Assembly (NCBI RefSeq): GCF_004365355.1
Contig: NZ_SODP01000002.1
Coordinates: forward strand, 1,545,838 to 1,609,837
Direction: 5' to 3'
From: Kribbella pratensis
GTDB taxonomy: Bacteria; Actinomycetota; Actinomycetes; Propionibacteriales; Kribbellaceae
Length of the DNA stretch: 64,000 nt
Part shown: positions 50,333 through 58,210 of the stretch, piece by piece
Numbering within the stretch: the first letter of the stretch is position 1
How the letters are laid out: the number at the start of each line of letters is the position of its first letter
Position numbers and translations under genes: made by a program
Notes under the pieces: generated by a model
What the model saw: only the letters and a program-made list of their open reading frames with translations
Database searches by the model: none
Told to the model about the DNA's origin: nothing

Positions 50333-50776
50333 CTACAGGTCCTGGTGATAGCCCAGGAGCTTGGTGAGGATCGTGGCCAGCCGGGCACGGTCGGTGGCCG
50401 AGAGCGGCGCGAAGATCTCCTCCTGCGCCTTGCCGACCAGGTTCGTGAGCCGCTTGTAGTGCCGCTTGCCGGCCGTGGTGATCGTGATGATGTTGCGTCG
50501 GGCATCGGTCGGGTCCGGGCTGCGTTCGACGTACCCGTCGCCTTCCAGCTCGTTGAGCGCGGCAACTACGTCGCTGCGGTCGATGCAACTACGCCGCCCG
50601 AGCGTCGCCTGACTGGCCGCACCGAACTCCACCAGCGTCGCGAGCAGCCGGAAGTGGTACGCCCGCGCACCCCCGGCAGCGAACGACTCGGTGACGATCC
50701 GGTGCGCCTGGGCCGCGCTCTGGGTCAGCAGCCAGCTCGGCAACTGAGTCAGGGCGGTCGGAGTCTGCTCGTCCAC
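50333..50776 (-). CDS. MarR-family transcriptional regulator
   Basis: This is a 147-residue regulator with a winged HTH: LLATLVEFGAASQATLGRRSCIDRSDVVAALNELEGDGYVERSPDPTDARRNII, including the MarR wing D-x-R motif. The GTG at 50776 is preferred because a TACACT -10 box lies exactly 6 nt upstream, indicating a leaderless transcript. Upstream in-frame sequence would cross that promoter. Targets are unknown. Confidence 0.88.
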   Translation of the reverse strand: MDEQTPTALTQLPSWLLTQSAAQAHRIVTESFAAGGARAYHFRLLATLVEFGAASQATLGRRSCIDRSDVVAALNELEGDGYVERSPDPTDARRNIITITTAGKRHYKRLTNLVGKAQEEIFAPLSATDRARLATILTKLLGYHQDL

Positions 50777-50782
50777 CCGGGC

Positions 50783-50788
50783 AGTGTA
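50783..50788 (-). promoter_or_regulatory. -10 box, leaderless promoter of the MarR gene
   Basis: TACACT on the minus strand, 6 nt before the GTG at 50776. Confidence 0.5.
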
Positions 50789-50832
50789 AGCGGAGACGGG
50801 TTCGTCGTCCGTGACCCCAGCGTTGGCCGCAC

Positions 50833-51186
50833 CTACGATTCGCGCGCGTCCAGGAGCTCGTCCCAGTGGTCCTCGGCCCAATCGCAGAAGGCCCGCAACG
50901 GCTCGAGCAGGCTGCGGCCGAGGTCGGTCAGCTCGTACATGACCCGTCGTACCGGCGCGGCGTACTCTGTCCGCCGGACGAACCCGTCGCGCTCGAGCGC
51001 CCGCAGCGACTGCGTCAGCATCTTCGGGCTGACGCGCGCCAGCGGGACGCGCAACTCGGAGTACCGCCGCGGGCCGTCCTCCAGACAGCGCAGGACAAGG
51101 CCCGCCCACTTGTCGCCGCCGACCCGGAGGGGCAACAGCGTCGACGGGCAGATCTCCTCGAACATGTCCGCTCTCAACGCCTCCAC
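50833..51186 (-). CDS. HxlR-family transcriptional regulator
   Basis: This 117-residue winged-helix protein of the HxlR type has CPSTLLPLRVGGDKWAGLVLRCLEDGPRRYSELRVPLARVSPKMLTQSLRALERDGFVRR. The family senses redox or electrophiles. Several close starts exist (51204, 51192, 51186); a TACCGT box 7 nt before the GTG at 51186 favours that one. It is divergent from an NAD(P)-binding protein gene, the frequent HxlR/oxidoreductase pairing, and probably represses it. Confidence 0.85.
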   Translation of the reverse strand: MEALRADMFEEICPSTLLPLRVGGDKWAGLVLRCLEDGPRRYSELRVPLARVSPKMLTQSLRALERDGFVRRTEYAAPVRRVMYELTDLGRSLLEPLRAFCDWAEDHWDELLDARES

Positions 51187-51257
51187 GCTCACCACGGTAT
51201 CCAATCGGTAACCACGCCCCCGCCTACGGTCGCCGTACCTAGTTCAAGGAGGTTGCG

Positions 51258-51848
51258 GTGAGCAAGATTCTGGTGATCGGCGCGCGGGGCCGAGCCGGTT
51301 CGGCGGCTGTGGAGGAGGCTGCTGGGCGGGGCCATGAGGTGGTCGGAGTATCGCGAACGGCAGGTGGCGGCGACGTGACGGATGCTGGGCGTCTCGCGGA
51401 ACTCGCGGCGGGGTACGACGCGGTGATCGCGGCGGTGTACGACGGCTCGAGCGACCCGGGCGTCTTCTTCCCGGCTGCGGCGCGGGCGTTGGTCGAGGGG
51501 CTCTCGAAGGCCGGCGTGAACCGACTGGTGTGGGTCGGCCTGGCGTCGATCCTGCCGGCTGCCGACGGGACGTTGCTGATGGACACGGACGGATACCCGC
51601 GGGAGTACCGGTCGTTCTTCCGCGCACACCAGGCAGCGTTGGACGTGTTCACGGCGTCCGCGCTCGACTGGGTCTCGATCGCTCCGGCCGGGGACTTCGA
51701 CCACGCCGATGCTTCCCGTCACGGTCGGTACCGCGTCGTGCCTGCGGATGCCGACGCGCGGATCTCGTACGCCGATCTCGCGGTCGCGCTCGTCGACGAA
51801 GTGGACCAGCCGGCGCACCACCGTACGGCGATCGGAGTAGTGGTCTAG
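51258..51848 (+). CDS. NAD(P)-binding Rossmann protein (atypical SDR, NmrA/NAD_binding_10 type)
   Basis: The 196-residue protein starts MSKILVIGARGRAGSAAVEEA, whose GxxGxxG variant (GARGRAG) binds NAD(P). It has LVWVGLASIL and a C-terminal RISYADLAVALVDEV, as in NAD(P)H-binding quinone-oxidoreductase-like or flavin-reductase-like proteins. The GTG at 51258 follows an excellent aaggagg RBS. It is divergent from the HxlR gene, its likely regulator. The substrate is unknown. Confidence 0.85.
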   Translation: MSKILVIGARGRAGSAAVEEAAGRGHEVVGVSRTAGGGDVTDAGRLAELAAGYDAVIAAVYDGSSDPGVFFPAAARALVEGLSKAGVNRLVWVGLASILPAADGTLLMDTDGYPREYRSFFRAHQAALDVFTASALDWVSIAPAGDFDHADASRHGRYRVVPADADARISYADLAVALVDEVDQPAHHRTAIGVVV

Positions 51849-51881
51849 ACGGGCACCTCGCTGGTTCAGCAGCGTGGGCGA

Positions 51882-51887
51882 TAGGTT
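51882..51887 (+). promoter_or_regulatory. -10 box, leaderless promoter of the SIS gene
   Basis: TAGGTT, 6 nt before the ATG at 51894. It is the same hexamer and spacing as at pseH (16482). Confidence 0.5.
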
Positions 51888-51893
51888 CGGCGT

Positions 51894-52568
51894 ATGGCTG
51901 GGGCTGAGGAGTACTTCGGTAAGGCGTTGGCGATCGCGCACCAGGCGGCCGAGACGCAGCTCGGGGCGATCCGGGTGGCGGCGGGGCTGGTCGCGGAGGC
52001 GCTTGCCGGCGGGAAGCGGTTCTGGGTGTTCGGGACCGGGCACAGCCACACGCTGGCCGAGGAGCTGTACGGACGGGCCGGCGGGCTGGCCGACGTACGG
52101 GCCATTCTCGAACCCGGGCTGATGCTGCACGAGGGGCTGCAGAAGAGCTCGCTGCTCGAGCGGCTGCCCGGGCTGGCCGCCGTACTGCTGGAGGTCAATC
52201 AGTTGGCGTCCGGCGATGTCGTACTGATCGCGTCGAACTCGGGGCGGAACGCCGTACCCGTCGAGTTCGCTCTGGGTGCACGCGAGCGGGGCGCGCAGGT
52301 GATCGCGCTGACGTCTCTTGCGCACACGACCTCCACCACGTCGCGGGCTCCAGGTGGTCAGCGGTTGTTCGAGACCGCGGACGTAGTGATCGACAACTGC
52401 GGCGTACCAGGTGATGCCCTGATCGAGGTTCCCGGCTCGCCGGAACTCGCCGGTGCCACGTCGGCGATGGTCGGCGCGATGCTCGTCCAGGCGCTGACCG
52501 TCGAAATCGTCACACGCTTGGCAGAGCGCGGCGAAACCCCGAACGTTCTCCGCAGTTTGAACGTCTAG
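51894..52568 (+). CDS. SIS-domain phosphosugar-binding protein (UPF0309-like)
   Basis: The 224-residue protein has a single sugar-isomerase fold: FWVFGTGHSHTLAEELYGRAGG (phosphate-binding Ser/Thr loop) and VVLIASNSGRNAVPVEFA. This resembles UPF0309 phosphosugar-binding proteins, often linked to N-acetylglucosamine or muramic acid metabolism and GntR/DasR control. A P-loop kinase follows at once and a GntR-UTRA regulator lies convergent downstream, so a small aminosugar-phosphate module is likely. The transcript is probably leaderless. Confidence 0.85.
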   Translation: MAGAEEYFGKALAIAHQAAETQLGAIRVAAGLVAEALAGGKRFWVFGTGHSHTLAEELYGRAGGLADVRAILEPGLMLHEGLQKSSLLERLPGLAAVLLEVNQLASGDVVLIASNSGRNAVPVEFALGARERGAQVIALTSLAHTTSTTSRAPGGQRLFETADVVIDNCGVPGDALIEVPGSPELAGATSAMVGAMLVQALTVEIVTRLAERGETPNVLRSLNV

Positions 52569-52574
52569 GCAGCC

Positions 52575-53126
52575 ATGAAGCAGTTTCTTCTGCAGATGTC
52601 CGGCCTTCCGGGATCCGGGAAATCCACGATCGCGCGTCAGGTCGGCTCAAGGTACGGCGCGGCCGTCGTGGATCTCGATGTGATCAGGAGCGCGGTTCTC
52701 GACGGCGGCGTATCGGTCGAGGCGAGCGGCCGGGTCGCGTATCCGGTCATGTATGAGCTGACGCGAAGCTTCCTGGCCCAAGGCTTCAGCGTGGTGATCG
52801 ACAGCCCGTGCGGGTACGACGAGATTGTCACGACGGGCCGCGCGATCGCTGATGAGCGGGACGTCGCCTACAGGTACGTCGAATTGGTCACGGACGATCT
52901 CACGCTGATCGACGGCCGGCTGAGGACCCGGGTCCCGCTACGAAGCCAACGCCGAGCCATCAACTTGCACGCGATCGACGCAGGCGACACAGACCCCGAC
53001 GGCCACCAGTTGTTCCAAACCTGGCTCCACCGAACCAAACGCCCATCCGAGGGCTACCTACAGGTCGACTCCGCACAACCAGTGGACCTCATCCTGACCG
53101 AGGTCCACTCCTACCTCGATCTCTAG
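52575..53126 (+). CDS. P-loop kinase-like ATP-binding protein (AAA_33/zeta-toxin-like)
   Basis: The 183-residue protein has Walker A GLPGSGKST (residues 10-18), DLDVIRSAVL, and a Walker B-like VVIDSPCG. The arrangement matches AAA_33 or chloramphenicol-phosphotransferase-like small-molecule kinases. It starts 6 nt after the SIS gene stop, so co-transcription is likely; it could phosphorylate the sugar handled by the SIS protein, which is an inference. No antitoxin gene is adjacent, which argues against a toxin-antitoxin pair. Confidence 0.82.
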   Translation: MKQFLLQMSGLPGSGKSTIARQVGSRYGAAVVDLDVIRSAVLDGGVSVEASGRVAYPVMYELTRSFLAQGFSVVIDSPCGYDEIVTTGRAIADERDVAYRYVELVTDDLTLIDGRLRTRVPLRSQRRAINLHAIDAGDTDPDGHQLFQTWLHRTKRPSEGYLQVDSAQPVDLILTEVHSYLDL

Positions 53127-53153
53127 CCCCTCCTACCTGGAGGACTCCGGTTC

Positions 53154-53912
53154 TCAGGTGGCGCGGTACGCGACGGTGATGTCGTAGCGGTCGGACCTGT
53201 AGACGGAGCGGCCGAATTCGATCACCTGGTCGGTGGCGGTGCGGGGGGCGACGGTGATGATGAGGCAGGGGGTGGAGTTGTCGATCTCGAGGAGTTCGGC
53301 GTCGCCGGGCTCGGGCGGGGCGGCGACGATCGAGGCGGAGACCATGCCGAGCGTCACGCCGTACCGGGTGGAGAGTTCGGTGTAGAGCGACTTCTCGGCG
53401 AAGTCGATCTCGTCGAGGCCGGGGTAGCGGTGCAGGGAGAGGGCGGTGCGTTCGATCGCCATCGGTTCGCCGTCGGCGGTGCGGAGGCGGACGAGGTGCA
53501 GGACGGGGGTGCCGATCGGCTCTTCGAGCTCGCGGGCGAGATCCTCGTCGGCGGCGCCGACGCGGTGTTCGAGGACCTTGGCGCCGGGCTGGATGCCGCG
53601 GTTGATCATGTCCTGGCTGAACGACGAGGCGAGCATCCGCGACGGGCGCGGCTCGGCGACGAAGGTGCCGCCACCGGGCCGGCGGTTGGCCAGGCCCTCG
53701 GCCACGACCCGGTCCACTTCCTGCCGGACCGTCATCCGGGCCACGCCGAAGCGCTCGGCCAGGACGCGCTCGGACGGCAGCACGGTGCCGACGGCCAGCG
53801 AGCGGGTGAGGTTCTCCAGAATCTCGCGAATCTGGTCACCCTTCGGACGATCGGTCCGCAGCTCGGTAGGGAGCTCGGCGAGATCGCCGGGGTTGTTCCG
53901 TGGGCGGGCCAT
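53154..53912 (-). CDS. GntR-family regulator with UTRA domain (DasR-like)
   Basis: This 252-residue regulator has an N-terminal winged HTH (GTVLPSERVLAERFGVARMTVRQEVDRVVAEGLANRRPGGGTFVAEP) and a UTRA effector domain (about 95-252; HLVRLRTADGEPMAIERTALS). DasR/NagR relatives sense GlcN-6-P or GlcNAc-6-P. The ATG at 53912 lies 7 nt after a GATACT -10 box, so the transcript is probably leaderless. Convergent with the SIS/kinase pair, it may control it. Confidence 0.9.
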   Translation of the reverse strand: MARPRNNPGDLAELPTELRTDRPKGDQIREILENLTRSLAVGTVLPSERVLAERFGVARMTVRQEVDRVVAEGLANRRPGGGTFVAEPRPSRMLASSFSQDMINRGIQPGAKVLEHRVGAADEDLARELEEPIGTPVLHLVRLRTADGEPMAIERTALSLHRYPGLDEIDFAEKSLYTELSTRYGVTLGMVSASIVAAPPEPGDAELLEIDNSTPCLIITVAPRTATDQVIEFGRSVYRSDRYDITVAYRAT

Positions 53913-53919
53913 GAGCTCA

Positions 53920-53925
53920 AGTATC
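53920..53925 (-). promoter_or_regulatory. -10 box of the gntR gene
   Basis: GATACT on the minus strand, 7 nt before the ATG at 53912. Confidence 0.45.
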
Positions 53926-54100
53926 CCTGGGAATCTGCCCGGCAAACCGGTTGCCGGGGTACGCGGGCCGCGGTCAGTCGTACCGCGCAAGACGCTCGCG
54001 ACTACTTTGTCCCGAACGACCTTGTCAGCCCGACTGTAACGTCCAGTGCCGTCTCACGGCCAGTGACGATCCGCAGCCCCAGCCAATTCCCAGCGGGAGG

Positions 54101-54106
54101 TAGTTT
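54101..54106 (+). promoter_or_regulatory. -10 box of the GST gene
   Basis: TAGTTT, 7 nt before the ATG at 54114. A gggagg just upstream is too far (13 nt) to serve as a good RBS, consistent with a leaderless transcript. Confidence 0.4.
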
Positions 54107-54113
54107 TGTCGTT

Positions 54114-55061
54114 ATGACCCCGGGACAGTTCGTGCAGGAGACGTCATCGGCCGGCGAATGGAAGCGGCAGGGCAACAGATTCACCGGCCGGATCACACGG
54201 GACTCGAGCTCCGCACCCGGTGAGGGCCCGGACGACCAAGGCCGTTGGCCGGTCGAGCCGGGGCGGTACCGGCTGGTCGTCAGCCTGGCCTGCCCGTGGG
54301 CGCACCGATCCGTCATCGTCCGCCGGCTGCTCGGCCTGGAGGACGCGATCAGTCTGGCGATCGTCGACCCGATCCGCGACGAGCGCGGCTGGCGGTTCAC
54401 CCTCGACGCGGACGACACCGACCCCGTCCTCGGCATCAAGTTCCTCTCCGAGGCCTACCTGCGCACAGACCCGTCGTACGACGGACGTGTGACCGTGCCG
54501 GCAATCGTCGACACAAACACCGGCGACGTGGTCACGAACGACTACCCGCAGATCACCCTGGACCTGTCGACCGAGTGGACCGACTTCCACAAGCCCGGCG
54601 CCCCGCAACTGATCCCGCCGGATCGCGCGGAGATGGACGTCCTGATCGACGAGATCTACCGCGACGTGAACAACGGCGTGTACCGCTGCGGTTTCGCGAC
54701 CAGCCAGGAGGCCTACGACGAGGCGTACGACGCCCTGTTCGCGCGTCTCGACGTCCTCGAGGAACGGCTGCAGGACCGTGAGTACCTACTCGGCGACACG
54801 CTTCGCGAGGTGGACATCCGGCTCTTCACCACACTGGTCCGCTTCGACGCGGTGTACCACGGGCACTTCAAATGCAACCGGCAGAAGCTGACCGAGTTCC
54901 CCAACCTCTGGGCCTACGCGCGCCGCCTGTACCAGCGCCCTGGCTTCGGCGAGACGGTCGACTTCGACCAGATCAAGCGGCACTACTACGTCACCCACCA
55001 CAACATCAACCCGACGGGCATCGTCCCGAAGGGCCCCGATCCGCGCGTCTGGATCAGCTAG
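54114..55061 (+). CDS. Xi-class glutathione S-transferase-like protein (glutathionyl-hydroquinone reductase family)
   Basis: The 315-residue protein matches the Xi class: YRLVVSLACPWAHRSVIVRRLLGLE has the catalytic Cys of the CPWAHR motif, then VPAIVDTNTGDVVTNDY, a helical C-terminal domain with YLLGDTLREVDIRLFTTLVRFD, and the family ending YYVTHHNINPTGIVPKGP. Enzymes of this class reduce S-glutathionyl hydroquinones. Most actinomycetes use mycothiol instead of glutathione, so the natural thiol is probably mycothiol. The ATG at 54114 is used; a long in-frame upstream extension is a shadow of the GntR gene. It overlaps the convergent tetR by 8 nt. Confidence 0.9.
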   Translation: MTPGQFVQETSSAGEWKRQGNRFTGRITRDSSSAPGEGPDDQGRWPVEPGRYRLVVSLACPWAHRSVIVRRLLGLEDAISLAIVDPIRDERGWRFTLDADDTDPVLGIKFLSEAYLRTDPSYDGRVTVPAIVDTNTGDVVTNDYPQITLDLSTEWTDFHKPGAPQLIPPDRAEMDVLIDEIYRDVNNGVYRCGFATSQEAYDEAYDALFARLDVLEERLQDREYLLGDTLREVDIRLFTTLVRFDAVYHGHFKCNRQKLTEFPNLWAYARRLYQRPGFGETVDFDQIKRHYYVTHHNINPTGIVPKGPDPRVWIS

Positions 55062-55635
55062 CCAGCGCAGCCAGCGCCGCGGTGACCGCCGACCTGAGCT
55101 GCGCCCGGGTCGCACCAGCTCGTGACCGCAGGTTCACCGCATACGCGAGCAGCGTCAGCAGCTCCGCCGCGCCCTCGACCTCGACCCCGGACCGCAACTC
55201 CTCGTTGCTCTGAGCAACCGTCAACGCGGCCGCCAGCGAATCCCGCAGTACGGCGTGATGCTCCGCGAGCACCGCCCGTACTGCGTCGGGCGGGTTCTCG
55301 GCGTTCGCATTCGCCATCATGCAGCCCCATCCGGCGTACTCCCCCGACAGCCGCAGTCGCAGCAACCGGTCGAAGAACGCGCGTACTGCGGCCAGCCCAC
55401 GACCGTCCGCGGCCAACTGATCGAACATCGGCCGGGACCGGTGCTCGAGGTATCGACGGGCTGCCGCCGCATACAGGTCGTCCTTCCCGCCGAAGGCGTT
55501 GTACAGACTCGACCGGCTCAGCCCGGTCGCCGCGACCACGTCCTGGATCCCGGTGGCCGCGCTCCCACGACGCCAGAACAGCTGCTCGACGGTGGCCAGC
55601 GCCTCCGCCTCGTCGAAGTGTTTGACATCCGCCAT
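55054..55635 (-). CDS. TetR-family transcriptional regulator
   Basis: This is a 193-residue regulator with an N-terminal HTH (LFWRRGSAATGIQDVVAATGLSRSSLYNAFGGKDDLYAAA), typical of the AcrR/TetR type with a YNAFGGK motif. The ATG at 55635 is chosen because TAAGAT lies 7 nt upstream (leaderless); an ATG at 55644 overlaps that box. It is divergent from a HAD hydrolase; a 26-bp palindrome between them overlaps its own -10 box, so autorepression and control of the HAD gene are expected. Confidence 0.9.
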   Translation of the reverse strand: MADVKHFDEAEALATVEQLFWRRGSAATGIQDVVAATGLSRSSLYNAFGGKDDLYAAAARRYLEHRSRPMFDQLAADGRGLAAVRAFFDRLLRLRLSGEYAGWGCMMANANAENPPDAVRAVLAEHHAVLRDSLAAALTVAQSNEELRSGVEVEGAAELLTLLAYAVNLRSRAGATRAQLRSAVTAALAALAS

Positions 55636-55642
55636 ACCTGGC

Positions 55643-55648
55643 ATCTTA
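55643..55648 (-). promoter_or_regulatory. -10 box of the tetR gene
   Basis: TAAGAT on the minus strand, 7 nt before the ATG at 55635. Its upstream edge overlaps the palindromic operator. Confidence 0.5.
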
Positions 55649-55672
55649 TCTTGGAACGAACGATCCAAGATA
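55647..55672. promoter_or_regulatory. TetR operator palindrome
   Basis: Perfect 9-bp arms TATCTTGGA (55647-55655) and TCCAAGATA (55664-55672) are separated by 8 bp in the short region between divergent tetR and HAD genes. Confidence 0.8.
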
Positions 55673-55684
55673 TGAGGAGTCGTG

Positions 55685-56371
55685 ATGATCGACGTACTGG
55701 TGCTCGACGTCAACGAGACCCTGACGGACATGGAGCCGCTGCGGGACGGGTTCGAGGCGGTGGGTCTGCCCAGGCACAGCCTCGACGCGTGGTTCGCGGC
55801 GACGCTGCGGGACGGGTTCGCGCTGACCGCGGTCGATGCGTACGCCGACTTCCGCGAGCTCGCCGCCGAACTCCTGGAGGCACAACTCATCGCCGCCGGG
55901 ATCGAGCCGAACGACGAGACCGTCACGCGCGTGCTGTCCGGCTTCACCCGCCTGCCGCTGCACCCCGACGTCGCACCAGGACTGCGCCGGATCCACGAGG
56001 CCGGCATCCGCATCATCACGCTGACGAACGGGTCGGCGGCGATGTCGAAGGAGGTCTTCGAGAAGGGCGGGATCATGCCGTTCCTCGAGCACCGCCTCGA
56101 GGTCGCCACCCCTCAGCGCTGGAAGCCGCACCCCGCCGCCTACCGCTACGCCGCCGAGGTGTGCGGAGCGCCCGTGGAACGGATGGCGCTCGCCGCGGTC
56201 CACCCGTGGGACATCGACGGCGCCCGGCGCGCCGGTCTCCAGGGGTTGTACATCGACCGCCGGAAGACGCCGTACCCGAAGTCATTCCTCGCACCGGACG
56301 TCGTCGCAGCCGACTTCGAAGCGCTGGCGACCGAGCTCACCGCGGATGGCCTTCAGGAGAAGGCGAAGTAG
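55685..56371 (+). CDS. HAD-family hydrolase (haloacid dehalogenase type II-like)
   Basis: The 228-residue protein has motif I LDVNETLTD with nucleophile Asp8 (the DVNETL form is usual in type II haloacid dehalogenases), motif II ITLTNGS, motif III Lys in QRWKPHPAAY and the acidic motif IV replaced by AVHPWDIDGARRAGL. The cap domain lies between about 20 and 90. The ATG at 55685 has a gaggag RBS. It is under probable control of the divergent TetR protein. It may remove halide from short haloacids or dephosphorylate a metabolite. Its tail overlaps the convergent transporter gene by 19 nt. Confidence 0.87.
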   Translation: MIDVLVLDVNETLTDMEPLRDGFEAVGLPRHSLDAWFAATLRDGFALTAVDAYADFRELAAELLEAQLIAAGIEPNDETVTRVLSGFTRLPLHPDVAPGLRRIHEAGIRIITLTNGSAAMSKEVFEKGGIMPFLEHRLEVATPQRWKPHPAAYRYAAEVCGAPVERMALAAVHPWDIDGARRAGLQGLYIDRRKTPYPKSFLAPDVVAADFEALATELTADGLQEKAK

Positions 56372-57642
56372 CGCAGCCAGAGGTACGGGGCGGCGACCAG
56401 GATCGTGATCGCGGTCATCACCACGCCCTTGCGGGTGAACGCCCAGAAACTGATCGGTGACCCGGCCCGCAGCGCCAGGCCGATCACCACGACGTTCGCG
56501 CTGGCGCCGACCGCGGTGGCATTGCCGCCGAAGTCGGCGCCGATCGCGAGCGCCCACCACAGCGCGTGCGCCTGTCCCGGATCGGCGATCCCTTTGGTCA
56601 GTTCCAGTACGACGGGACTCATCGTGGCGACGTACGGGATGTTGTCGATGACGCCCGACAGCACCGCGGAGACGACCAGGATCAGCATCGTGGCCAGGAG
56701 CGCGTGCCCGGAGATCACCGAGCCGAGCCGATCCGCGAGGTTCGCGATCACGCCGGTCTTCACGAGGGCGCCGACCATCACGAACAACCCGGCGAAGAAC
56801 AGCAACGTCTGCCACTCGACCGCGGCCATGTAGTGCCGGGTCGGCACCTTCGAGATCAGCACCAGCACCCCGGCGCCGAGCAGCGCCACGATCGACGGCT
56901 CGATGCCGAGGAACGAGCGCCCGACGAAGCCGACGAACACGAACAGCAGCACGACTCCGCTCTTGATCAGCAGCGTGCGGTCCTCGATCGCCTCCCGCTC
57001 GTTCAGCCGCATCACGTCGTTCACCCGCTCGGGGTCGACCGCGAAGGACCCCTTGAACAGCCACGGCAGCACCAGGCAGAACACAACCAGCTCGATCACG
57101 ACCAGCGGTGTGAGGTTCAGCAGGAAGTCGTTGAAGGTGAGACCCGACTTGCTGCCGATGATGATGTTCGGCGGGTCACCGATGAGGGTCGCGGCGCCGC
57201 CGATGTTCGACGCCATCACCTCGGCGATCAGGAACGGGACCGGGTCGATCCCGAGCCGGTCGCAGACCAGTAGGGTGACCGGTGCGAGCAGCAGCACGGT
57301 GGTCACGTTGTCCAGGAAGGCGGACGCCGCCGCCGTGATCAGGGTCAGCAGGATCATGATCCGCAACGGCGATCCCTTGGCCCGCTTGGCCGCCCAGATC
57401 GCGACGTACTCGAACACCCCGGTACGACGGAGTACGCCGACGATCACCATCATCCCGAACAGCAGGAAGACGACGTTCCAGTCGATGCCGGTGTCCGGGG
57501 AGTAGAACGCGTGCTCGGAGTCGGTCACCCCGAGCGCGAACAGCACCCCGGCCGCGCCGAGCACGGCGAGCAGCTTGTGCGTCCATTCGGTCGCGATCAG
57601 CACGTACGCGATCACGAACACCGTGATCGCGACGACCGTCAT
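56353..57642 (-). CDS. ArsB/NhaD-type ion transporter (SLC13/IT superfamily)
   Basis: This 429-residue inner-membrane protein has about 10-12 transmembrane segments. It carries the IT-superfamily hallmarks FLDNVTTVLLLAPVTLLVCDRLG, SNIGGAATLIGDPPNIIIGSKSGLTFNDFL, and in the second half VIDNIPYVATMSPVVLEL and ALAIGADFGGNATAVGASANVVV. These repeats are shared by arsenite pumps and NhaD Na+/H+ antiporters; no ars genes are nearby. It lies 16 nt downstream of a CBS-domain gene and is transcribed away from nhaA, making an ion-homeostasis role likely. Confidence 0.87.
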   Translation of the reverse strand: MTVVAITVFVIAYVLIATEWTHKLLAVLGAAGVLFALGVTDSEHAFYSPDTGIDWNVVFLLFGMMVIVGVLRRTGVFEYVAIWAAKRAKGSPLRIMILLTLITAAASAFLDNVTTVLLLAPVTLLVCDRLGIDPVPFLIAEVMASNIGGAATLIGDPPNIIIGSKSGLTFNDFLLNLTPLVVIELVVFCLVLPWLFKGSFAVDPERVNDVMRLNEREAIEDRTLLIKSGVVLLFVFVGFVGRSFLGIEPSIVALLGAGVLVLISKVPTRHYMAAVEWQTLLFFAGLFVMVGALVKTGVIANLADRLGSVISGHALLATMLILVVSAVLSGVIDNIPYVATMSPVVLELTKGIADPGQAHALWWALAIGADFGGNATAVGASANVVVIGLALRAGSPISFWAFTRKGVVMTAITILVAAPYLWLRYFAFS

Positions 57643-57658
57643 CCGGCCGTCCCGTGGG

Positions 57659-58105
57659 TCAGTGCGGAGTGACGGCCAGCTCGAGCAGGCGGGACGCGGT
57701 GACCGCGCCGAGGATGTGCCGGTCGCGCATGACGACCACGAGCGGGCTCCGCAGCCGCGCCATCACGGCGGCGATCTCCAGGATCGTGTCGTCGTGGTTG
57801 ACGACCGGGATCTCCCGGGGTTCGTCCGGGAGCAGCTTGCGGACGGTGAGACCTGCCAGCTTGTCCGCGACCCGGTCGGCCAGCGATTCGTCGATCACCC
57901 GGGCCAGCGACGGGTCGTCCTGCACGTACGACGGGACGAGGAAGCGGACCACCTGCGAGGCCGGCAGCACACAGCACGGACTGCCGTCGGCCTGCGTCAC
58001 GATCAGCCCGGGGAGCCGGTGCGACGCCAGCAGCTCGACCGCCTGCCGGGCGTCGTCGTCCAGCCCGACCACCGGGAAGTCCTCGGCCATCTGCTCTCCG
58101 TGCAC
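57659..58105 (-). CDS. CBS-domain protein
   Basis: The 148-residue protein consists of a CBS pair: FPVVGLDDDARQAVELLASHRLPGLIVTQADG (CBS1) and IPVVNHDDTILEIAAVMARLRSPLVVVMRDRHILGAVTASRLLELAV (CBS2). CBS pairs bind adenine nucleotides and often gate transporters. It is the first gene of an operon with the ArsB/NhaD transporter and may regulate it. The GTG at 58105 is chosen because TACGCT lies exactly 6 nt upstream (leaderless); an ATG at 58090 is the alternative. Confidence 0.88.
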   Translation of the reverse strand: MHGEQMAEDFPVVGLDDDARQAVELLASHRLPGLIVTQADGSPCCVLPASQVVRFLVPSYVQDDPSLARVIDESLADRVADKLAGLTVRKLLPDEPREIPVVNHDDTILEIAAVMARLRSPLVVVMRDRHILGAVTASRLLELAVTPH

Positions 58106-58111
58106 GCTCGC

Positions 58112-58117
58112 AGCGTA
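58112..58117 (-). promoter_or_regulatory. -10 box of the CBS-transporter operon
   Basis: TACGCT on the minus strand, 6 nt before the GTG at 58105. Confidence 0.5.
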
Positions 58118-58210
58118 CGCCGGGTCCGCGGGGTCCGGTGGTGTCTCTCACAGGGCTCTGGCACCTCTCGGGCAGCTGCAGCGGACTCGCGCCCGGTGTG
58201 GGCACGAGTT

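Noticed and set aside
52575..53126. Zeta-type toxin of a toxin-antitoxin system
   Set aside because: The P-loop is compatible, but there is no small antitoxin gene beside it. The SIS protein and GntR context suggests a metabolic kinase.
56353..57642. Arsenite efflux pump (ArsB) as a specific call
   Set aside because: The fold is shared with NhaD antiporters. There is no arsR, arsC or other arsenic gene nearby, and the neighbours are nhaA and a CBS-domain gene.
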